Positions 31,236 to 44,038 are shown, counted from the first letter of the stretch. The stretch: 64,000 nt of DNA from an uncultured Pelagibacteraceae bacterium (GCA_902565385.1 CACFEW010000002.1:1-64000), one strand, 5' to 3'. Numbers and translations: made by a program. Notes: a model not told the origin generated them from the sequence alone.

Positions 31236-33560
31236 ATGGCTTATTTAAAAAAAATACTCATTATTTTTTTTCTGTTGTTTTACGCTTCTAGTACATTTGC
31301 AGCAATGGTAACTTTTAATCAAAGAACAACTGTCAACACTAAAAGCGTTGGTGGTTCGGGAACTGGTTCAGATGATGATGACTATGGACTAGCTGCGGGT
31401 ATAGAGTTTAATAAAGATGGAACAAAAATGTTTGTAAGTTATGCTCAGGTAGATGCTATGGAAACAGTTCCAAGACATATAGTTACATTTAATTTATCCA
31501 CACCATACGACATATCCACAAAAACTTTTGCAGGTGACAGTGAGAGATGTGTATTTAACTTAGATACAGGAGATCAAGGCCAACAATTATATGACTTAGA
31601 AATAACTAGCGATGGAATGAAAATTTTAGTAGTTTCTAGACGTAATGTTGCAAATAGAGATTTCGACAAAGCGTATGTGCTGAATTTAACTTCACCTTAC
31701 GATATATCTTCTTGTACTCGTGCATCAGCAACTAATGATCTTGATCATAATGATTTTCAAAACGGTAGTTTAGCTGGAGATAGAACTGATAATAACACCG
31801 GTAGATCAAATAATTTGGTTGAAGGTATCGAAATAAATAATGATGGTACTAAATTATTTTTAATGTATAGAGATAATAATGGATCTGATGGTGTTGGGGG
31901 TAGATTATTAGAATATAATCTCTCAACTCCATATGATTTATCAGAGTCGTCTTTATCTCTTGTTACTACAGCTGGAATTCAATTAAGTGAAAATGTCTCA
32001 ACTGGTGCACATGGACCAACTTCTTTAAGATTTAGACCTGATGGAAAAAGATTATTTATTGTTAATCATGCTCATGGTGGAACTTCAAGAGTACTCCAAA
32101 TTTCTTTGACAAATGCCTTTGATACATCATCATTTGTAATAGATGGTAGTTTCGATATTGATAATTTATCAGCCTATGGAAACTCACAACCAAGAGGGAT
32201 TGCATTTAGCTCAAATGGATTAAAAATGTATGTAACTAAGGATAGAAGCACAAATCCTAATGCTGGTCTTGATCAAGTTATTGAATATGATTTAGTTTGT
32301 CCTTTTAATATTATAGCTGGTAAATGTCCTTCAATTACTGAGAATAATGACAGACATAGTATTGCATTAGCTCAAATAGAAATTGCTAAAAGAACTATCG
32401 ATCATTCAACTGATACTGCATTGAACCGATTAAAATGGATTAGAAGAAATAAAGATAAACAAAATTTAACTAATTTAAATATTAATTTTAAATTTACTGA
32501 TCAAAGATTAGCCTCTTTAACCGAAGCTGTTAAAACTTCTGCAGCAAAAAAGAAAAAGAAAGATAAAAAAGAAGATGTATTTTATTGGAGCGAGGGCAGT
32601 GTAGCAATTGGCAGAATTGGTGATACCAGTACTTCTTCTACCAAAAAAATTGACACGGACGCAATTACAATTGGTGCAGATAAATTTACTGATGGAAATG
32701 GAATTAAAGGATGGGCATTTAGAATTGGTAGAAATAATGTTGATGTTGGAACTGCTGGAAGTAATTTAGATACCGATACTTATAACATTACCTTTTATTC
32801 AACTTCACCAATTGAAAATGATACTAAGTTCTTAGATAGTGTAATTGGTCTTGGTAAATTAAATTTTGATTTATTAACTGTGCTTGATGGAAAAAAATTA
32901 ACAGCTGAAAGAGATGGTCGTCAGATATATGGAACGATTAGAATAAAGGATGAGATAAAAAAAGATAAACTTACTTTAATCCCTTCAGGTAGATTTGATA
33001 TCGGTCATACTTACTTAAAGTCTTATAAAGAAAGTGGATTAGGTGGTATTGATGTTGAAGGACAAAATATTACTTCTAAAAAAATTCGAGCTGGTCTTGC
33101 AGCTGTTGAGGATCTATCCAATGATAAATACGATATAAAAAGACATGGTAAAATCGAATACATTGCAGATATCGATCGGTCTTCTGATTTTAAATATACC
33201 TACGTCGGTGATAGCAGTGTAAATTTTAATGACACTTTGGACACAGGAGCTTTACATAACATTAGTGGTGAAATTGGTATTGATATTGTTTTACCTGACA
33301 GATTTAGTATTTTTTTAATCTATGAACGTAATCAAGCATTAGGCTCAGGTCATACAGATAAATTGCATATTGCATTGGGTTATTTACCTAATAAGGAAAC
33401 TAATTTTGCTTTTTCAATAGATGGATCTGATAATTTTAAATCTAATTATGTTCTAAGCAAAAATATTAATGATTATAATATTGATTTAAAATTGACTAAC
33501 GATTTAATGCGTCCCAAAGAATACGATGAAGTACTCTTTAATTTAAGGCGTAAGTTTTGA
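31236..33560 (+). CDS. Large outer-membrane protein: N-terminal beta-propeller repeats, C-terminal barrel (autotransporter-like)
   Basis: 774 residues with a signal peptide (ILIIFFLLFYASSTFAA). The passenger region (about 50-360) has at least five repeats with the pattern [I/L]xFxxDGxKxFV paired with a following LSTPYDIS-type motif, consistent with a beta-propeller. A helical linker (about 370-450, with a KKKKKDKK patch) leads into a C-terminal region with amphipathic strands ending LFNLRRKF, a terminal Phe typical of BAM-assembled barrels. It is a candidate adhesin or autotransporter. It is divergent from pilT and convergent with the next gene. Specific ligand or function unknown. Confidence 0.7.
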   Translation: MAYLKKILIIFFLLFYASSTFAAMVTFNQRTTVNTKSVGGSGTGSDDDDYGLAAGIEFNKDGTKMFVSYAQVDAMETVPRHIVTFNLSTPYDISTKTFAGDSERCVFNLDTGDQGQQLYDLEITSDGMKILVVSRRNVANRDFDKAYVLNLTSPYDISSCTRASATNDLDHNDFQNGSLAGDRTDNNTGRSNNLVEGIEINNDGTKLFLMYRDNNGSDGVGGRLLEYNLSTPYDLSESSLSLVTTAGIQLSENVSTGAHGPTSLRFRPDGKRLFIVNHAHGGTSRVLQISLTNAFDTSSFVIDGSFDIDNLSAYGNSQPRGIAFSSNGLKMYVTKDRSTNPNAGLDQVIEYDLVCPFNIIAGKCPSITENNDRHSIALAQIEIAKRTIDHSTDTALNRLKWIRRNKDKQNLTNLNINFKFTDQRLASLTEAVKTSAAKKKKKDKKEDVFYWSEGSVAIGRIGDTSTSSTKKIDTDAITIGADKFTDGNGIKGWAFRIGRNNVDVGTAGSNLDTDTYNITFYSTSPIENDTKFLDSVIGLGKLNFDLLTVLDGKKLTAERDGRQIYGTIRIKDEIKKDKLTLIPSGRFDIGHTYLKSYKESGLGGIDVEGQNITSKKIRAGLAAVEDLSNDKYDIKRHGKIEYIADIDRSSDFKYTYVGDSSVNFNDTLDTGALHNISGEIGIDIVLPDRFSIFLIYERNQALGSGHTDKLHIALGYLPNKETNFAFSIDGSDNFKSNYVLSKNINDYNIDLKLTNDLMRPKEYDEVLFNLRRKF

Positions 33561-33596
33561 TTTAGAAAAAAATAATATATTACCCAAACAGCTTAA

Positions 33597-35375
33597 TTAA
33601 AATATCGATTTGTAATATAATTTAGCTTGAGCACCATAGGTTTCTTGACTTGAATAAAGACCATCTAAATTAATAGAAAATAAACTATTCTCTAGAGGTT
33701 GGAACTCATAATCTAAACCTACAGTAAGGATTATTTCTCTTGATAAATCATCATCTGGTTTATAGTTAGCTGAAACATTATTAACTTTAAACTCTTGAGT
33801 TTTTTCTAAGACTACTTGTCTATAATCAGCAAGCCAATTTAAATATAATTTTGATTTATCGTCAGTTAAAATCAGATATTCATCGTTTAATGCTACTGAT
33901 GCGTTTATAAAATCCTTTTTTTCCCATTTGTAATATTTGCTTTCTTCGTGATTAGGGGTGAGACTGTAACCTAAAGAATAACTAAAGTCAGGTATCACAT
34001 CATTTAAAAACTTAGCTCCTAAAAGAGCATCATAATTAAAATAATCATCTTCTATATCTAAAAATCCGCTAGTAGTTGTATTTGTAAGAATTCTTCTCGT
34101 ACTTTTATTCAATGTTACACCCAAAAGAAAGAAGGTTTCAACATTGGAATTAAATTTAGTTTGTTTTTCATCTGAAAGAAAACCACCTGAGATACTAACA
34201 CGATCTATATTATGATCTTTAGAAAATTCTTGCCTTCCAGTTTCAATCAAAAATATTTGATTTGAGTTTTCTCCAGGTTGAATAATATTTGCTCCAGCTT
34301 TCAAATTATTATGTTCTAACCTTAATGATTTCTTTTCTCCTTGTCTTCGCTCAAAAGATGAGAATACCTCTGACCAACTATCATTTTGATTTAAATATTG
34401 TTCACTTCTTTTAAATTTGATAATTGACTTTCTTAAATTAATCGATTTTTGTCCAAGTATTTCATCTAAAATTTCATTTCCTCCTTGTCCTACAGAACCA
34501 GCAGAACCTTTAACAATGACGTTTCCATCAAGATCTTCTAAGTCAAAAGTACCCTCTGTTTCATAATAATATGATTGTCCTGCACCATGTTGAATTCTTA
34601 ATTTATTTCCTGTCCCATCAGAGTCGATTAAACCGATTACTTTACCACCATCTTTTAGAGTAACAGTGTTATTATTACCAACAATATAAATAGATTTAGA
34701 TGAGGGACTGTTTCTGTTTTCAATTGTCCCTGAGTTGGTTAATGTAGAACTAGTATCGATTGCTATTGTTGGAGTATCTTGAGTATTATAAATATTTCCT
34801 GTGCTGGAATTTGTGATAGTTGCATCTTCCGCAAGTTCACCGCCAGACTGATAGATATAAATTGCTCTTTGAGAAGAACTTCCCTCTGCTTTAATTGTAC
34901 CATGATTTGTAATTGTCAGTCCTGTTGCAGCCTCTGTGGCTGTAGATTGTTGAACAATTGTATTACTAGTACCACTTATCGTAGCTCCCTTATTATTTGT
35001 AATCGTTGGATTTTGTGTATCTCGTAAATTAACAGCCTTAGAACCATTTCCTATAAGAGATCCAGAGTTCGTCAATGTAAAGCCAGATGTTTCTCTAACA
35101 TAAATTACATTTGCTTTACCTTCAATGGTTGCGTTTTCTTCAATAACCACTGTAGCATTATCAATTTCTGGATTATAACCTTTAACAATTCTGTCTAATG
35201 CAGCGTTTTGGAGAGCAAATCCAGATTTGATAGTTAAAGTTGAGCTAGCTTGTAAGGTTTGTTGTGTAGTAGTATCCTCTGCTATATTAACATCAGCACT
35301 ATTTGCATTTTTTATTAAAAAAACAAAAATTAGTAAAAAAAAAATATTTGATAAGTGCTTTAAATTTTTACACAT
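33597..35375 (-). CDS. Autotransporter-like protein with beta-helix passenger and C-terminal barrel
   Basis: 592 residues with a signal peptide (IFFLLIFVFLIKNANSA). The first ~300 residues show short Thr/Asn/Gly-rich rungs (LTNSGSLIGNGSKAVNLR, ITNNKGATISGTSNTI, LTITNHGTIKAEG, ITNSSTGNIYNT, LTNSGTIENRN), the pattern of a right-handed beta-helix passenger. The last ~270 residues are barrel-like (SWSEVFSSFERRQGEK..., FFLLGVTLNKSTRRIL, FSYSLGYSLTPNHE) and end in YYKSIF with terminal Phe. This fits type Va autotransporters. It converges on the 31236 gene with a 36-bp gap. Cargo function unknown. Confidence 0.75.
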   Translation of the reverse strand: MCKNLKHLSNIFFLLIFVFLIKNANSADVNIAEDTTTQQTLQASSTLTIKSGFALQNAALDRIVKGYNPEIDNATVVIEENATIEGKANVIYVRETSGFTLTNSGSLIGNGSKAVNLRDTQNPTITNNKGATISGTSNTIVQQSTATEAATGLTITNHGTIKAEGSSSQRAIYIYQSGGELAEDATITNSSTGNIYNTQDTPTIAIDTSSTLTNSGTIENRNSPSSKSIYIVGNNNTVTLKDGGKVIGLIDSDGTGNKLRIQHGAGQSYYYETEGTFDLEDLDGNVIVKGSAGSVGQGGNEILDEILGQKSINLRKSIIKFKRSEQYLNQNDSWSEVFSSFERRQGEKKSLRLEHNNLKAGANIIQPGENSNQIFLIETGRQEFSKDHNIDRVSISGGFLSDEKQTKFNSNVETFFLLGVTLNKSTRRILTNTTTSGFLDIEDDYFNYDALLGAKFLNDVIPDFSYSLGYSLTPNHEESKYYKWEKKDFINASVALNDEYLILTDDKSKLYLNWLADYRQVVLEKTQEFKVNNVSANYKPDDDLSREIILTVGLDYEFQPLENSLFSINLDGLYSSQETYGAQAKLYYKSIF

Positions 35376-35531
35376 AGAAGCGATTTATAGTAAATTTAGC
35401 CTTAATTTTCATCTTTTAAGTTTAATTGAAAAGGCTCTAATTTGTAAGTTTTATCTATTAAATTGTTAAATATTCAATTACTCCAAGTTATTCGATTATA
35501 CTCACAAACATTTTGATCTTTTTCCTGTAAA

Positions 35532-37636
<2,105 letters not shown>

Positions 37637-37637
37637 A

Positions 37638-38969
37638 TTATCTAATTTTTCTCAAAATAATATTAACACATTTATTAAGAAGTCTTTTATTTTCACTTTC
37701 TCCCATAATTCTTATTTTTGACTCTGTTCCCGATTTTCGTACAAGAATTCTACCATTACCTTTTATTAATTTTGAAGCTAGCTTAATAGATTTCTTAATT
37801 TCAGGTTTATTGATAATATTTTTATTTTTTACCTCAATATTTTTAAGTAATTGTGGGGTTTTCTTAAATTTTTCAAAAAATTCACTGGCTCTTTTTCCCT
37901 TTCTAAGAGCAAATAAAGCCTCCAAGGCTACAAGCAAACCATCTCCTGTGGTTGCAAATTTACCTAGAATAATATGTCCTGATTGTTCTCCACCTAAATT
38001 AAAATTATTTTTTTTCATTAACTCTTTTACATATCTGTCCCCAACATTAGCACGTATAAATTTTATTCCTTTTTTTTTGAAATACTTTTCAAGGCCGTAA
38101 TTGGACATTAATGTTCCGACTACCCCACCTCTTAACATTTTTTTATTTTTCCACCTTGATGCTAATGCAGCAATAATTTGGTCACCATCTATAATGTTAC
38201 TTTTTTCATCACACATAATTATTCTATCTGCATCACCATCTAATGAAATGCCTATATGAGCCTTATATTTTTTGACTGCAGATTTTATCTTTTCAGGAAA
38301 TGTAGAGCCACAATTTTTGTTAATATTTAATCCGTTAGGATTAACTCCTATTGCAATCACCTTAGCTCCCAAAGATTTTAATAATTCAGGTCCAGCTTTG
38401 TACCCCGCTCCATTTGCACAATCAATTACAATTCTAAGTCCTCTTAAATTAAATTCTTTAGTAAAATTTTTTTTTAATATCTTGATGTAATCATCTGTTC
38501 CTGTCTCTAATCTTTTTACTCTACCTAGTTTCTCAGGTTTCGAGAGATTCTTAACAATCTTTTTGTCTATTAAACTCTCAATTTTTTTTTCTATTTTATC
38601 TGACAGTTTCATGCCATCGGGTCCAAATAGTTTTAATCCATTATCATTATGAGGATTATGTGAAGCTGTAATCATAATTCCCATATTAGCCTTCATAGCT
38701 TTTGTGAGCATTGCTAAACCATTTGTAGGTAAAGGTCCTAAAGTGTATACATGCATTCCTGCTGATGCCAATCCCGATACAAGAGCTGGTTCTAAAGTGT
38801 ATCCAGATAATCTAGTATCTTTTGCTATTATTGCAGTTTGTTTTCTTTTTTTTTGAGATTTAAAATATGTTCCACTTGCTAAGCCAAATTTAAAAAACAT
38901 ATCTCCATTTATATTTTCACTATTGATAGCCCCCCTAATACCGTCAGTGCCAAAATATTTTTTTGTCAT
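37638..38969 (-). CDS. glmM: Phosphoglucosamine mutase
   Basis: 443 residues, alpha-D-phosphohexomutase family. It converts glucosamine-6-P to glucosamine-1-P for peptidoglycan and LPS. The active-site serine is Ser103 in TASHNPHNDNG, the metal loop is DGDADRI, the sugar loop has GGEQSGHI, and the C-terminal phosphate loop is VRKSGTESKIRIM. The N-terminal FGTDGIRG marks GlmM rather than a general PGM. It overlaps the folP stop by one base; this folP-glmM order is also conserved in E. coli. Confidence 0.96.
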   Translation of the reverse strand: MTKKYFGTDGIRGAINSENINGDMFFKFGLASGTYFKSQKKRKQTAIIAKDTRLSGYTLEPALVSGLASAGMHVYTLGPLPTNGLAMLTKAMKANMGIMITASHNPHNDNGLKLFGPDGMKLSDKIEKKIESLIDKKIVKNLSKPEKLGRVKRLETGTDDYIKILKKNFTKEFNLRGLRIVIDCANGAGYKAGPELLKSLGAKVIAIGVNPNGLNINKNCGSTFPEKIKSAVKKYKAHIGISLDGDADRIIMCDEKSNIIDGDQIIAALASRWKNKKMLRGGVVGTLMSNYGLEKYFKKKGIKFIRANVGDRYVKELMKKNNFNLGGEQSGHIILGKFATTGDGLLVALEALFALRKGKRASEFFEKFKKTPQLLKNIEVKNKNIINKPEIKKSIKLASKLIKGNGRILVRKSGTESKIRIMGESENKRLLNKCVNIILRKIR

Positions 38970-40024
38970 TAATTATTTATAATATTCTTAAAGATCTTTA
39001 ATCCCTGTATTGTTTCATTAACATCATGAATTCTTAAAATTTGAACCCCTTGCATCATGAGATATATTGATGATGCTATTGTTCCCCCGTTTCTGAATTT
39101 ACTATCATTTTTTCCAGATAACTCCTTAATAAATCTTTTTCTTGAATTGCCCACAAGTATAGGAAAACCAAGAGAATGGAAAATAGAAATATTGCGTATC
39201 AAATTCATATTATGTTTCAAATTTTTTCCAAAACCTATACCAGGATCTAGAATAATTTTATTGTGTTTAATACCCTTCGATCTTAGAAGTTTTATTTTTT
39301 TTTCAAAAAAATCGTATATGTCTAGTAACACATTTTTATATCTAGGGTTTTTTTGCATGTTTTCAGGAGTTCCTTGTGAATGCTGAATTACAAATGGTAC
39401 TTTATATTTCTTTAATGTATCTAAAGTTTGAGTGTCAAATTCTAATCCTGAGACATCATTAATTAATTTAACTCCTAAATCTATTCCTTTAATCATAATT
39501 CTAGACTTTCTGGTATCTAAAGAAATCGGTATTTTTTTTTTTATTAACGATTTTAAAATTTTCTCAATTCTTTGCCATTCTAAATTTTCTTTAATTACTT
39601 TTGATCCTGGGCGTGTCGACTCACCACCAATATCAATCAAATTTGCACCGCAGTTGAATAAACTAATCGCATGATTAATTCCTTTTTTTTTTGAATTAAA
39701 TTTCCCACCATCTGAGAAGCTATCAGGTGTCAAGTTTAAGACACCCATAATATTAGGTATTTTACGAAAATCTAAATTTGAAAAATTTTTTTTTTTTGAT
39801 TTAATTTTTTTTAAATCGGAGTTAATTTTTCTTTTAATTAATTTAGGCAAATATTTTATTTGATTAACAAATATCTTTTTTTTTGAGTTTCTTGTTATTA
39901 TCTCTATTTGATCAAATGAAATTTCTTTGATCCCGTTAAGTGGTATAGTTTCATTTTTATTAACTAATTTTTTTGAGTTATTTCCATAGTAGAGATTACA
40001 CAATCTTGTGTAATATCTAGACAT
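38969..40024 (-). CDS. folP: Dihydropteroate synthase
   Basis: 351 residues, longer than the ~280 of a core DHPS because of an ~80-residue basic N-terminal extension (SRYYTRLCNLYYGNNSKK...). The core begins near 90 with IMGVLNLTPDSFSDGGKF, then IDIGGESTRPGS, ISLDTRKS, LINDVSGLEF and IILDPGIGFGKN, all family landmarks that bind pterin pyrophosphate and p-aminobenzoate. Product is 7,8-dihydropteroate. It sits between ftsH and glmM. The extension may carry an additional small domain of unknown role or reflect an alternative start. Confidence 0.93.
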   Translation of the reverse strand: MSRYYTRLCNLYYGNNSKKLVNKNETIPLNGIKEISFDQIEIITRNSKKKIFVNQIKYLPKLIKRKINSDLKKIKSKKKNFSNLDFRKIPNIMGVLNLTPDSFSDGGKFNSKKKGINHAISLFNCGANLIDIGGESTRPGSKVIKENLEWQRIEKILKSLIKKKIPISLDTRKSRIMIKGIDLGVKLINDVSGLEFDTQTLDTLKKYKVPFVIQHSQGTPENMQKNPRYKNVLLDIYDFFEKKIKLLRSKGIKHNKIILDPGIGFGKNLKHNMNLIRNISIFHSLGFPILVGNSRKRFIKELSGKNDSKFRNGGTIASSIYLMMQGVQILRIHDVNETIQGLKIFKNIINN

Positions 40025-40029
40025 TAAGA

Positions 40030-41931
40030 TTAATGAACAATTTTAGGTTTAAGTCCCATTGCACCTAAAGCAGAGCTTTTATCATCATCAACTTTTAGAT
40101 CTTGTTTATCAGCAGGGTATATATTTTTAGTAATTATATTTTCGATTTCTTCACCTGTTAATGTTTCATATGTCATAAGAGCTTTTGCAATTTTATGTAA
40201 ATCATCAATTTTTTCTGTTAATATTTCTTTAGCTTTATTATAGCCCTCATCAACTAATTTTCTGATTTCTTTATCTATCTTTTGAGCTACCTCCTCAGAA
40301 ACTGATTGTGTTTGAGTTACAGATCTTCCCAAGAAAACTTCTTCTTGATTTTCACCATACTCAACTGGACCCATTTCTTCACTCATACCATATTTTGTAA
40401 CCATGGCTCTTGCAAGTTGAGTTGCTTGATTTATATCTGAACCACTTCCTCCACCTGCGCCCGTTGAAATATTATCTTTTCCAAAAATTACTTCCTCTGC
40501 CACTCTTCCTCCAAAACAGACTGCTAATCTTGCTTTCAAGTATTTGATTGAATGACCATGTTTGTCTCTTTCAGGTAAATTCATTACCATTCCTAAAGCT
40601 CGACCTCTAGGTATAATTGTTGCTTTATGTATTGGATCGTAACTAGGCATATTAAAAGAAACTAAAGCATGTCCGCCTTCATGATATGCTGTTAATTTCT
40701 TCTCATCTTCAGTCATAACCATTGATCGTCTTTCAGCTCCCATCATTACTTTATCTTTTGCTTCTTCAAATTCGTTTAAAGTAACAATTCTTTTATTTTT
40801 TCTAGCTGCTAATAATGCAGACTCATTTACTAAATTAGCAAGATCAGCACCCGAAAATCCAGGAGTTCCTCTTGCTATAGTTCTTAAATTTACATCGGGA
40901 GCCATCTTGATTTTTTTAACATGAACTTTAAGGATTTTTTCTCTTCCGATTATATCTGGATTAGAAACTACAACTTGTCTATCAAATCTACCAGGTCTTA
41001 ATAATGCAGGATCAAGAACATCTGGCCTGTTGGTTGCTGCAATTATAATGACACCTTCATTAGTGTCAAAACCATCCATCTCAACAAGAAGCTGATTAAG
41101 GGTTTGTTCTCTTTCATCGTTACCTCCGCCTAGACCTGCGCCTCGACTTCTTCCAACAGCGTCAATTTCATCAATAAAAATTATACAAGGCGAATTTTTT
41201 TTTCCTTGCTCGAACATGTCTCTCACTCTTGATGCTCCCACACCAACGAACATTTCTACGAAATCTGATCCAGATATAGTAAAGAAAGGAACACCTGCTT
41301 CACCAGCAATTGCCCTAGCTAATAAAGTTTTACCTGTACCTGGCGGACCGACAAGAAGCGCACCTCTAGGTATTTTTCCACCTAACCTACTAAATTTTTT
41401 TGGATCTTTTAAAAACTCAACAATTTCTTCAACTTCTTCTTTTGCTTCTTCTACTCCTGCAACATCATTAAAGGTTACTTTACCTTTCATTTCATTCATC
41501 ATTTTTGCTTTAGATCTTCCAAAGCCCATCGCTCCACCTTTACCGCCTTGCATTTGTCTCATAAAGAAAATCCAAACTGCTATTAACAATAACATTGGAA
41601 ACCATGAAAGTAGGACACCAAATAATGAAGGCATCTTTTCCTCTATAGGTGCCGCTGATATACTTACACCCTTCTCAGAAAGTTTTTCTATCAAATTAGG
41701 ATCATTCGGTGAATAAGTTTTAAAGCTTTTACCATTAGCATACACACCATTTATATTGTTTCCTTGAATCTCAACTTTTAATACCTCTCCTTGTTCTACA
41801 GAATCCAAAAATTCTGAGAAAATTACCTCATTAGAACTTCTAATATTTGATTGAGGATTCTTAAACATATTGTAAAGACCAATCGTTAAAAAAACGATTA
41901 TTGCCCACATTGCTAAGTTTTTCAGATTCAT
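40030..41931 (-). CDS. ftsH: ATP-dependent membrane zinc metalloprotease FtsH
   Basis: 633 residues. Two N-terminal membrane segments (about 5-22 and 108-127) flank a periplasmic domain. The AAA domain has Walker A GPPGTGKT and Walker [13 protein letters not shown] with the SRH motif near RPGRFD. The protease domain has the zinc site HEGGHALV and the later [10 protein letters not shown]. It degrades misfolded membrane proteins and regulators such as sigma-32 and LpxC in other bacteria; rpoH is in this window. It is directly downstream of tilS, as in many proteobacteria. Confidence 0.97.
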   Translation of the reverse strand: MNLKNLAMWAIIVFLTIGLYNMFKNPQSNIRSSNEVIFSEFLDSVEQGEVLKVEIQGNNINGVYANGKSFKTYSPNDPNLIEKLSEKGVSISAAPIEEKMPSLFGVLLSWFPMLLLIAVWIFFMRQMQGGKGGAMGFGRSKAKMMNEMKGKVTFNDVAGVEEAKEEVEEIVEFLKDPKKFSRLGGKIPRGALLVGPPGTGKTLLARAIAGEAGVPFFTISGSDFVEMFVGVGASRVRDMFEQGKKNSPCIIFIDEIDAVGRSRGAGLGGGNDEREQTLNQLLVEMDGFDTNEGVIIIAATNRPDVLDPALLRPGRFDRQVVVSNPDIIGREKILKVHVKKIKMAPDVNLRTIARGTPGFSGADLANLVNESALLAARKNKRIVTLNEFEEAKDKVMMGAERRSMVMTEDEKKLTAYHEGGHALVSFNMPSYDPIHKATIIPRGRALGMVMNLPERDKHGHSIKYLKARLAVCFGGRVAEEVIFGKDNISTGAGGGSGSDINQATQLARAMVTKYGMSEEMGPVEYGENQEEVFLGRSVTQTQSVSEEVAQKIDKEIRKLVDEGYNKAKEILTEKIDDLHKIAKALMTYETLTGEEIENIITKNIYPADKQDLKVDDDKSSALGAMGLKPKIVH

Positions 41932-41973
41932 GCTTATAAGATAAGAATTATTATTGATTTAACAAGTCTATTT

Positions 41974-43002
41974 TTAGCCTTCTTTTGTCAAAATCACAGT
42001 ATGATTTACCATCTTAATGACGCATCCTCCTAATGTTTCTTTTCTTAGGTTCCGCTCTTTAATTTTATTCAAAATATTCTCTATTTTTTTACCTCTCACA
42101 AAATTAGGCTTTTTTCCAACTAAATGAATTAAATCAGAGAAAGATCTAAAAATAATCTCGTGTGAATTGTCAAAAAAATTTTCTTTTAATATAAGTTGAT
42201 TTTTTTCATAGTTAAAAATTGAGTTCACTCTCTTATTCTTTTCAACATAAAACTTTATTGATTGGTCCGACTTTTTTAAATTTTCTATTGTTAATTGAAA
42301 TTTTTTCTTGTCAAGGCCGAAACTCGCAAATTCCTTAATAAAGTTTCTTATTTTAATTCTATTGAATTTAATATCATCATTGGTTGGATCATCTACATAA
42401 AAATTAAATATAAATTTTGATAAAAATATTAGATCTTTTTTGTCAAATTTTATCAAAGGTCTAATTAAGTTTATATTTTTAATTTTAGTGTTTATTCCAA
42501 GTGATACAAGTCCTTTTAGACCACTCCCTCTAGCCATTCTTAGAAAAAAGTTTTCAATTAAATCATCCGTGTGATGACCTAAAATTAGGTTACTAATTTT
42601 AAGTTTTTTACATTTAGAAAATAAAAGCTCATATCTTTTACTCCTGGCTAAGGATTGAATATTGCTCGTAGGTTTTTTTCCCCTCCAATTAAGAACTTGA
42701 GAATTGATTTTTATAGATTTAAGAATACTTCTTACTTTTTGAGCTTCGTAAGTAGACTCTTTTCTAAGCTTATGATCTACAATAAAATACCTTGGATTTA
42801 AGTTTTTTTTTAAAGAGTATACTTTTGTTAAAAAAGCTAAAGCTAAACTATCTGCCCCCCCAGATACCGCAACTATGAAATTACTATCTATTTTGAATGA
42901 TTTTTCAAATTTATTAAAAATTTTATTTACTCTTTGATTTAAAAGTCTGGGTTTATAAATGTTAGGAATTTTTTTTCTTACACTCAAATTTTTGAGACTC
43001 AT
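41974..43002 (-). CDS. tilS: tRNA(Ile)-lysidine synthase
   Basis: About 342 residues from the ATG at 43002; the frame is open to 43059. It converts C34 of tRNA-Ile(CAU) to lysidine. The PP-loop is VSGGADSLAL at about residues 46-55, followed by LGHHTDDLIENFFLRMARGSGLKGL, which carries the second conserved motif. The C-terminal domain is short relative to E. coli TilS, a size normal for alphaproteobacteria. The start overlaps the end of cpoB by about 41 bases; no better-placed ATG is visible, so the true start may be a non-ATG codon further in. Confidence 0.92.
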   Translation of the reverse strand: MSLKNLSVRKKIPNIYKPRLLNQRVNKIFNKFEKSFKIDSNFIVAVSGGADSLALAFLTKVYSLKKNLNPRYFIVDHKLRKESTYEAQKVRSILKSIKINSQVLNWRGKKPTSNIQSLARSKRYELLFSKCKKLKISNLILGHHTDDLIENFFLRMARGSGLKGLVSLGINTKIKNINLIRPLIKFDKKDLIFLSKFIFNFYVDDPTNDDIKFNRIKIRNFIKEFASFGLDKKKFQLTIENLKKSDQSIKFYVEKNKRVNSIFNYEKNQLILKENFFDNSHEIIFRSFSDLIHLVGKKPNFVRGKKIENILNKIKERNLRKETLGGCVIKMVNHTVILTKEG

Positions 43003-43954
43003 ACTTTGCTTTTTGAATAACAGACTGATTTGCATCTGGGTATTGTTTTTCAACACCACTTATCATCTTACAGCCTTGATCTTTTTCTCCAATCTGTATC
43101 ATTGATACACCCAGCTTTAATAAATTAATAGGGGCTTTTTCTCCTTTTGGATATTTTTGATAGCCTTCTAAATAGGCTGAAGCAGCGTCGGTATATAGTT
43201 GTCTTATTCTAAATGTTTCAGCATACCAATATTGTGCGTTACCTGCCAATTTATGATCAGGATTTGAAATTACAAATTCTCTGAATGCTCTTTCAGCAGT
43301 AGGGTAATCTCCAACTTTTAAAAAACTTGTTGCAAATTCATATTGCTCAGGCGCCGAGACATTTGGTAGAATTTTTTCTTCTGCTTGAAATGTCTCAGTA
43401 ACGATTGTGGCAGTCGTATCAACTGATTGTATTTTTTGAGTCGTATCACTTGTAGAATTATCTTTATAAGATATTGACCCTAAGTCTTGTGGTTGAGATG
43501 AGCCTGGTAAAATTTCAGTATCTGATTCAGAGCTTTTTTTTGAACTTAAATTTATAGTCTCACCATTTGATAGAGCAGTTTCTAAATCTTGAAATCTTAA
43601 TTGATTATCTGATTGAACTTTTGAAAGTCTATTTGATAACTTGTCTAATTTAAAATTTATTTCTTCAAATTTATTTGTGAGTTCTTGAAATTGGTTTTCA
43701 ATTTCGGATAATTTTAATAAGTGTCTGGTAAGCACATCCTCAGAGTTGCTATCTATACTTGATGAAGTTGAGTTTGTATTGTTGAATTCACTTGAATTTG
43801 AATAAACAGCTTTTTCTAAAGTTTTTAAATCATTTTTAATTATCTCAAGTGTTTCATAAATATTATGATTATCAGCAAGAGAGGAATAGCAAACTAAAAA
43901 ATTTAATAACAAAAAAAGTTTGTATTTAAATAATACTTTTAAGTATTTCATCAT
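42962..43954 (-). CDS. cpoB: Tol-associated periplasmic protein CpoB/YbgF
   Basis: 330 residues with a signal peptide (KLFLLLNFLVCYSSLA). An N-terminal trimerisation coiled coil (about 70-130, LKLSEIENQFQELTNKFEEINFKLDKLSNRL) and a Ser/Thr-rich linker follow. A C-terminal TPR domain (about 205-325) has EYEFATSFLKVGDYPTAERAFREFVISNPDHKLAGNAQYWYAETF. It coordinates the Tol-Pal machine with septal peptidoglycan synthesis in E. coli. A strong terminator separates it from pal upstream, so it may have its own promoter or rely on read-through. Confidence 0.92.
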   Translation of the reverse strand: MMKYLKVLFKYKLFLLLNFLVCYSSLADNHNIYETLEIIKNDLKTLEKAVYSNSSEFNNTNSTSSSIDSNSEDVLTRHLLKLSEIENQFQELTNKFEEINFKLDKLSNRLSKVQSDNQLRFQDLETALSNGETINLSSKKSSESDTEILPGSSQPQDLGSISYKDNSTSDTTQKIQSVDTTATIVTETFQAEEKILPNVSAPEQYEFATSFLKVGDYPTAERAFREFVISNPDHKLAGNAQYWYAETFRIRQLYTDAASAYLEGYQKYPKGEKAPINLLKLGVSMIQIGEKDQGCKMISGVEKQYPDANQSVIQKAKYESQKFECKKKNS

Positions 43955-43978
43955 GTTAGGTTATGTCTAAAATAATGG

Positions 43979-44020
43979 CAAAAAAAAGACCCCTTAAATT
44001 GTTAAAATTTAAGAGGTCTT
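43979..44020 (-). terminator. Rho-independent terminator after pal
   Basis: On the minus strand a 15-bp stem (arms 44006-44020 and 43986-44000, one G-U pair) with a five-base loop is followed by seven or more T residues (A run on the plus strand ending at 43987). It lies just downstream of the pal stop and upstream of cpoB, ending the tolQRAB-pal transcript. It is the clearest intrinsic terminator in the window. Confidence 0.85.
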
Positions 44021-44038
44021 AAATATTAAATTAAGTAT

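Noticed and set aside
35376..35531. Possible terminator hairpin after purA (AGCCTT...AAGGCT)
   Set aside because: The arms pair over only about six bases with an uneven, bulged interior and there is no following T run in the purA direction.
41216..41716. A 166-codon ORF antisense to ftsH
   Set aside because: It is a shadow of the conserved AAA domain; the reading has no family features.
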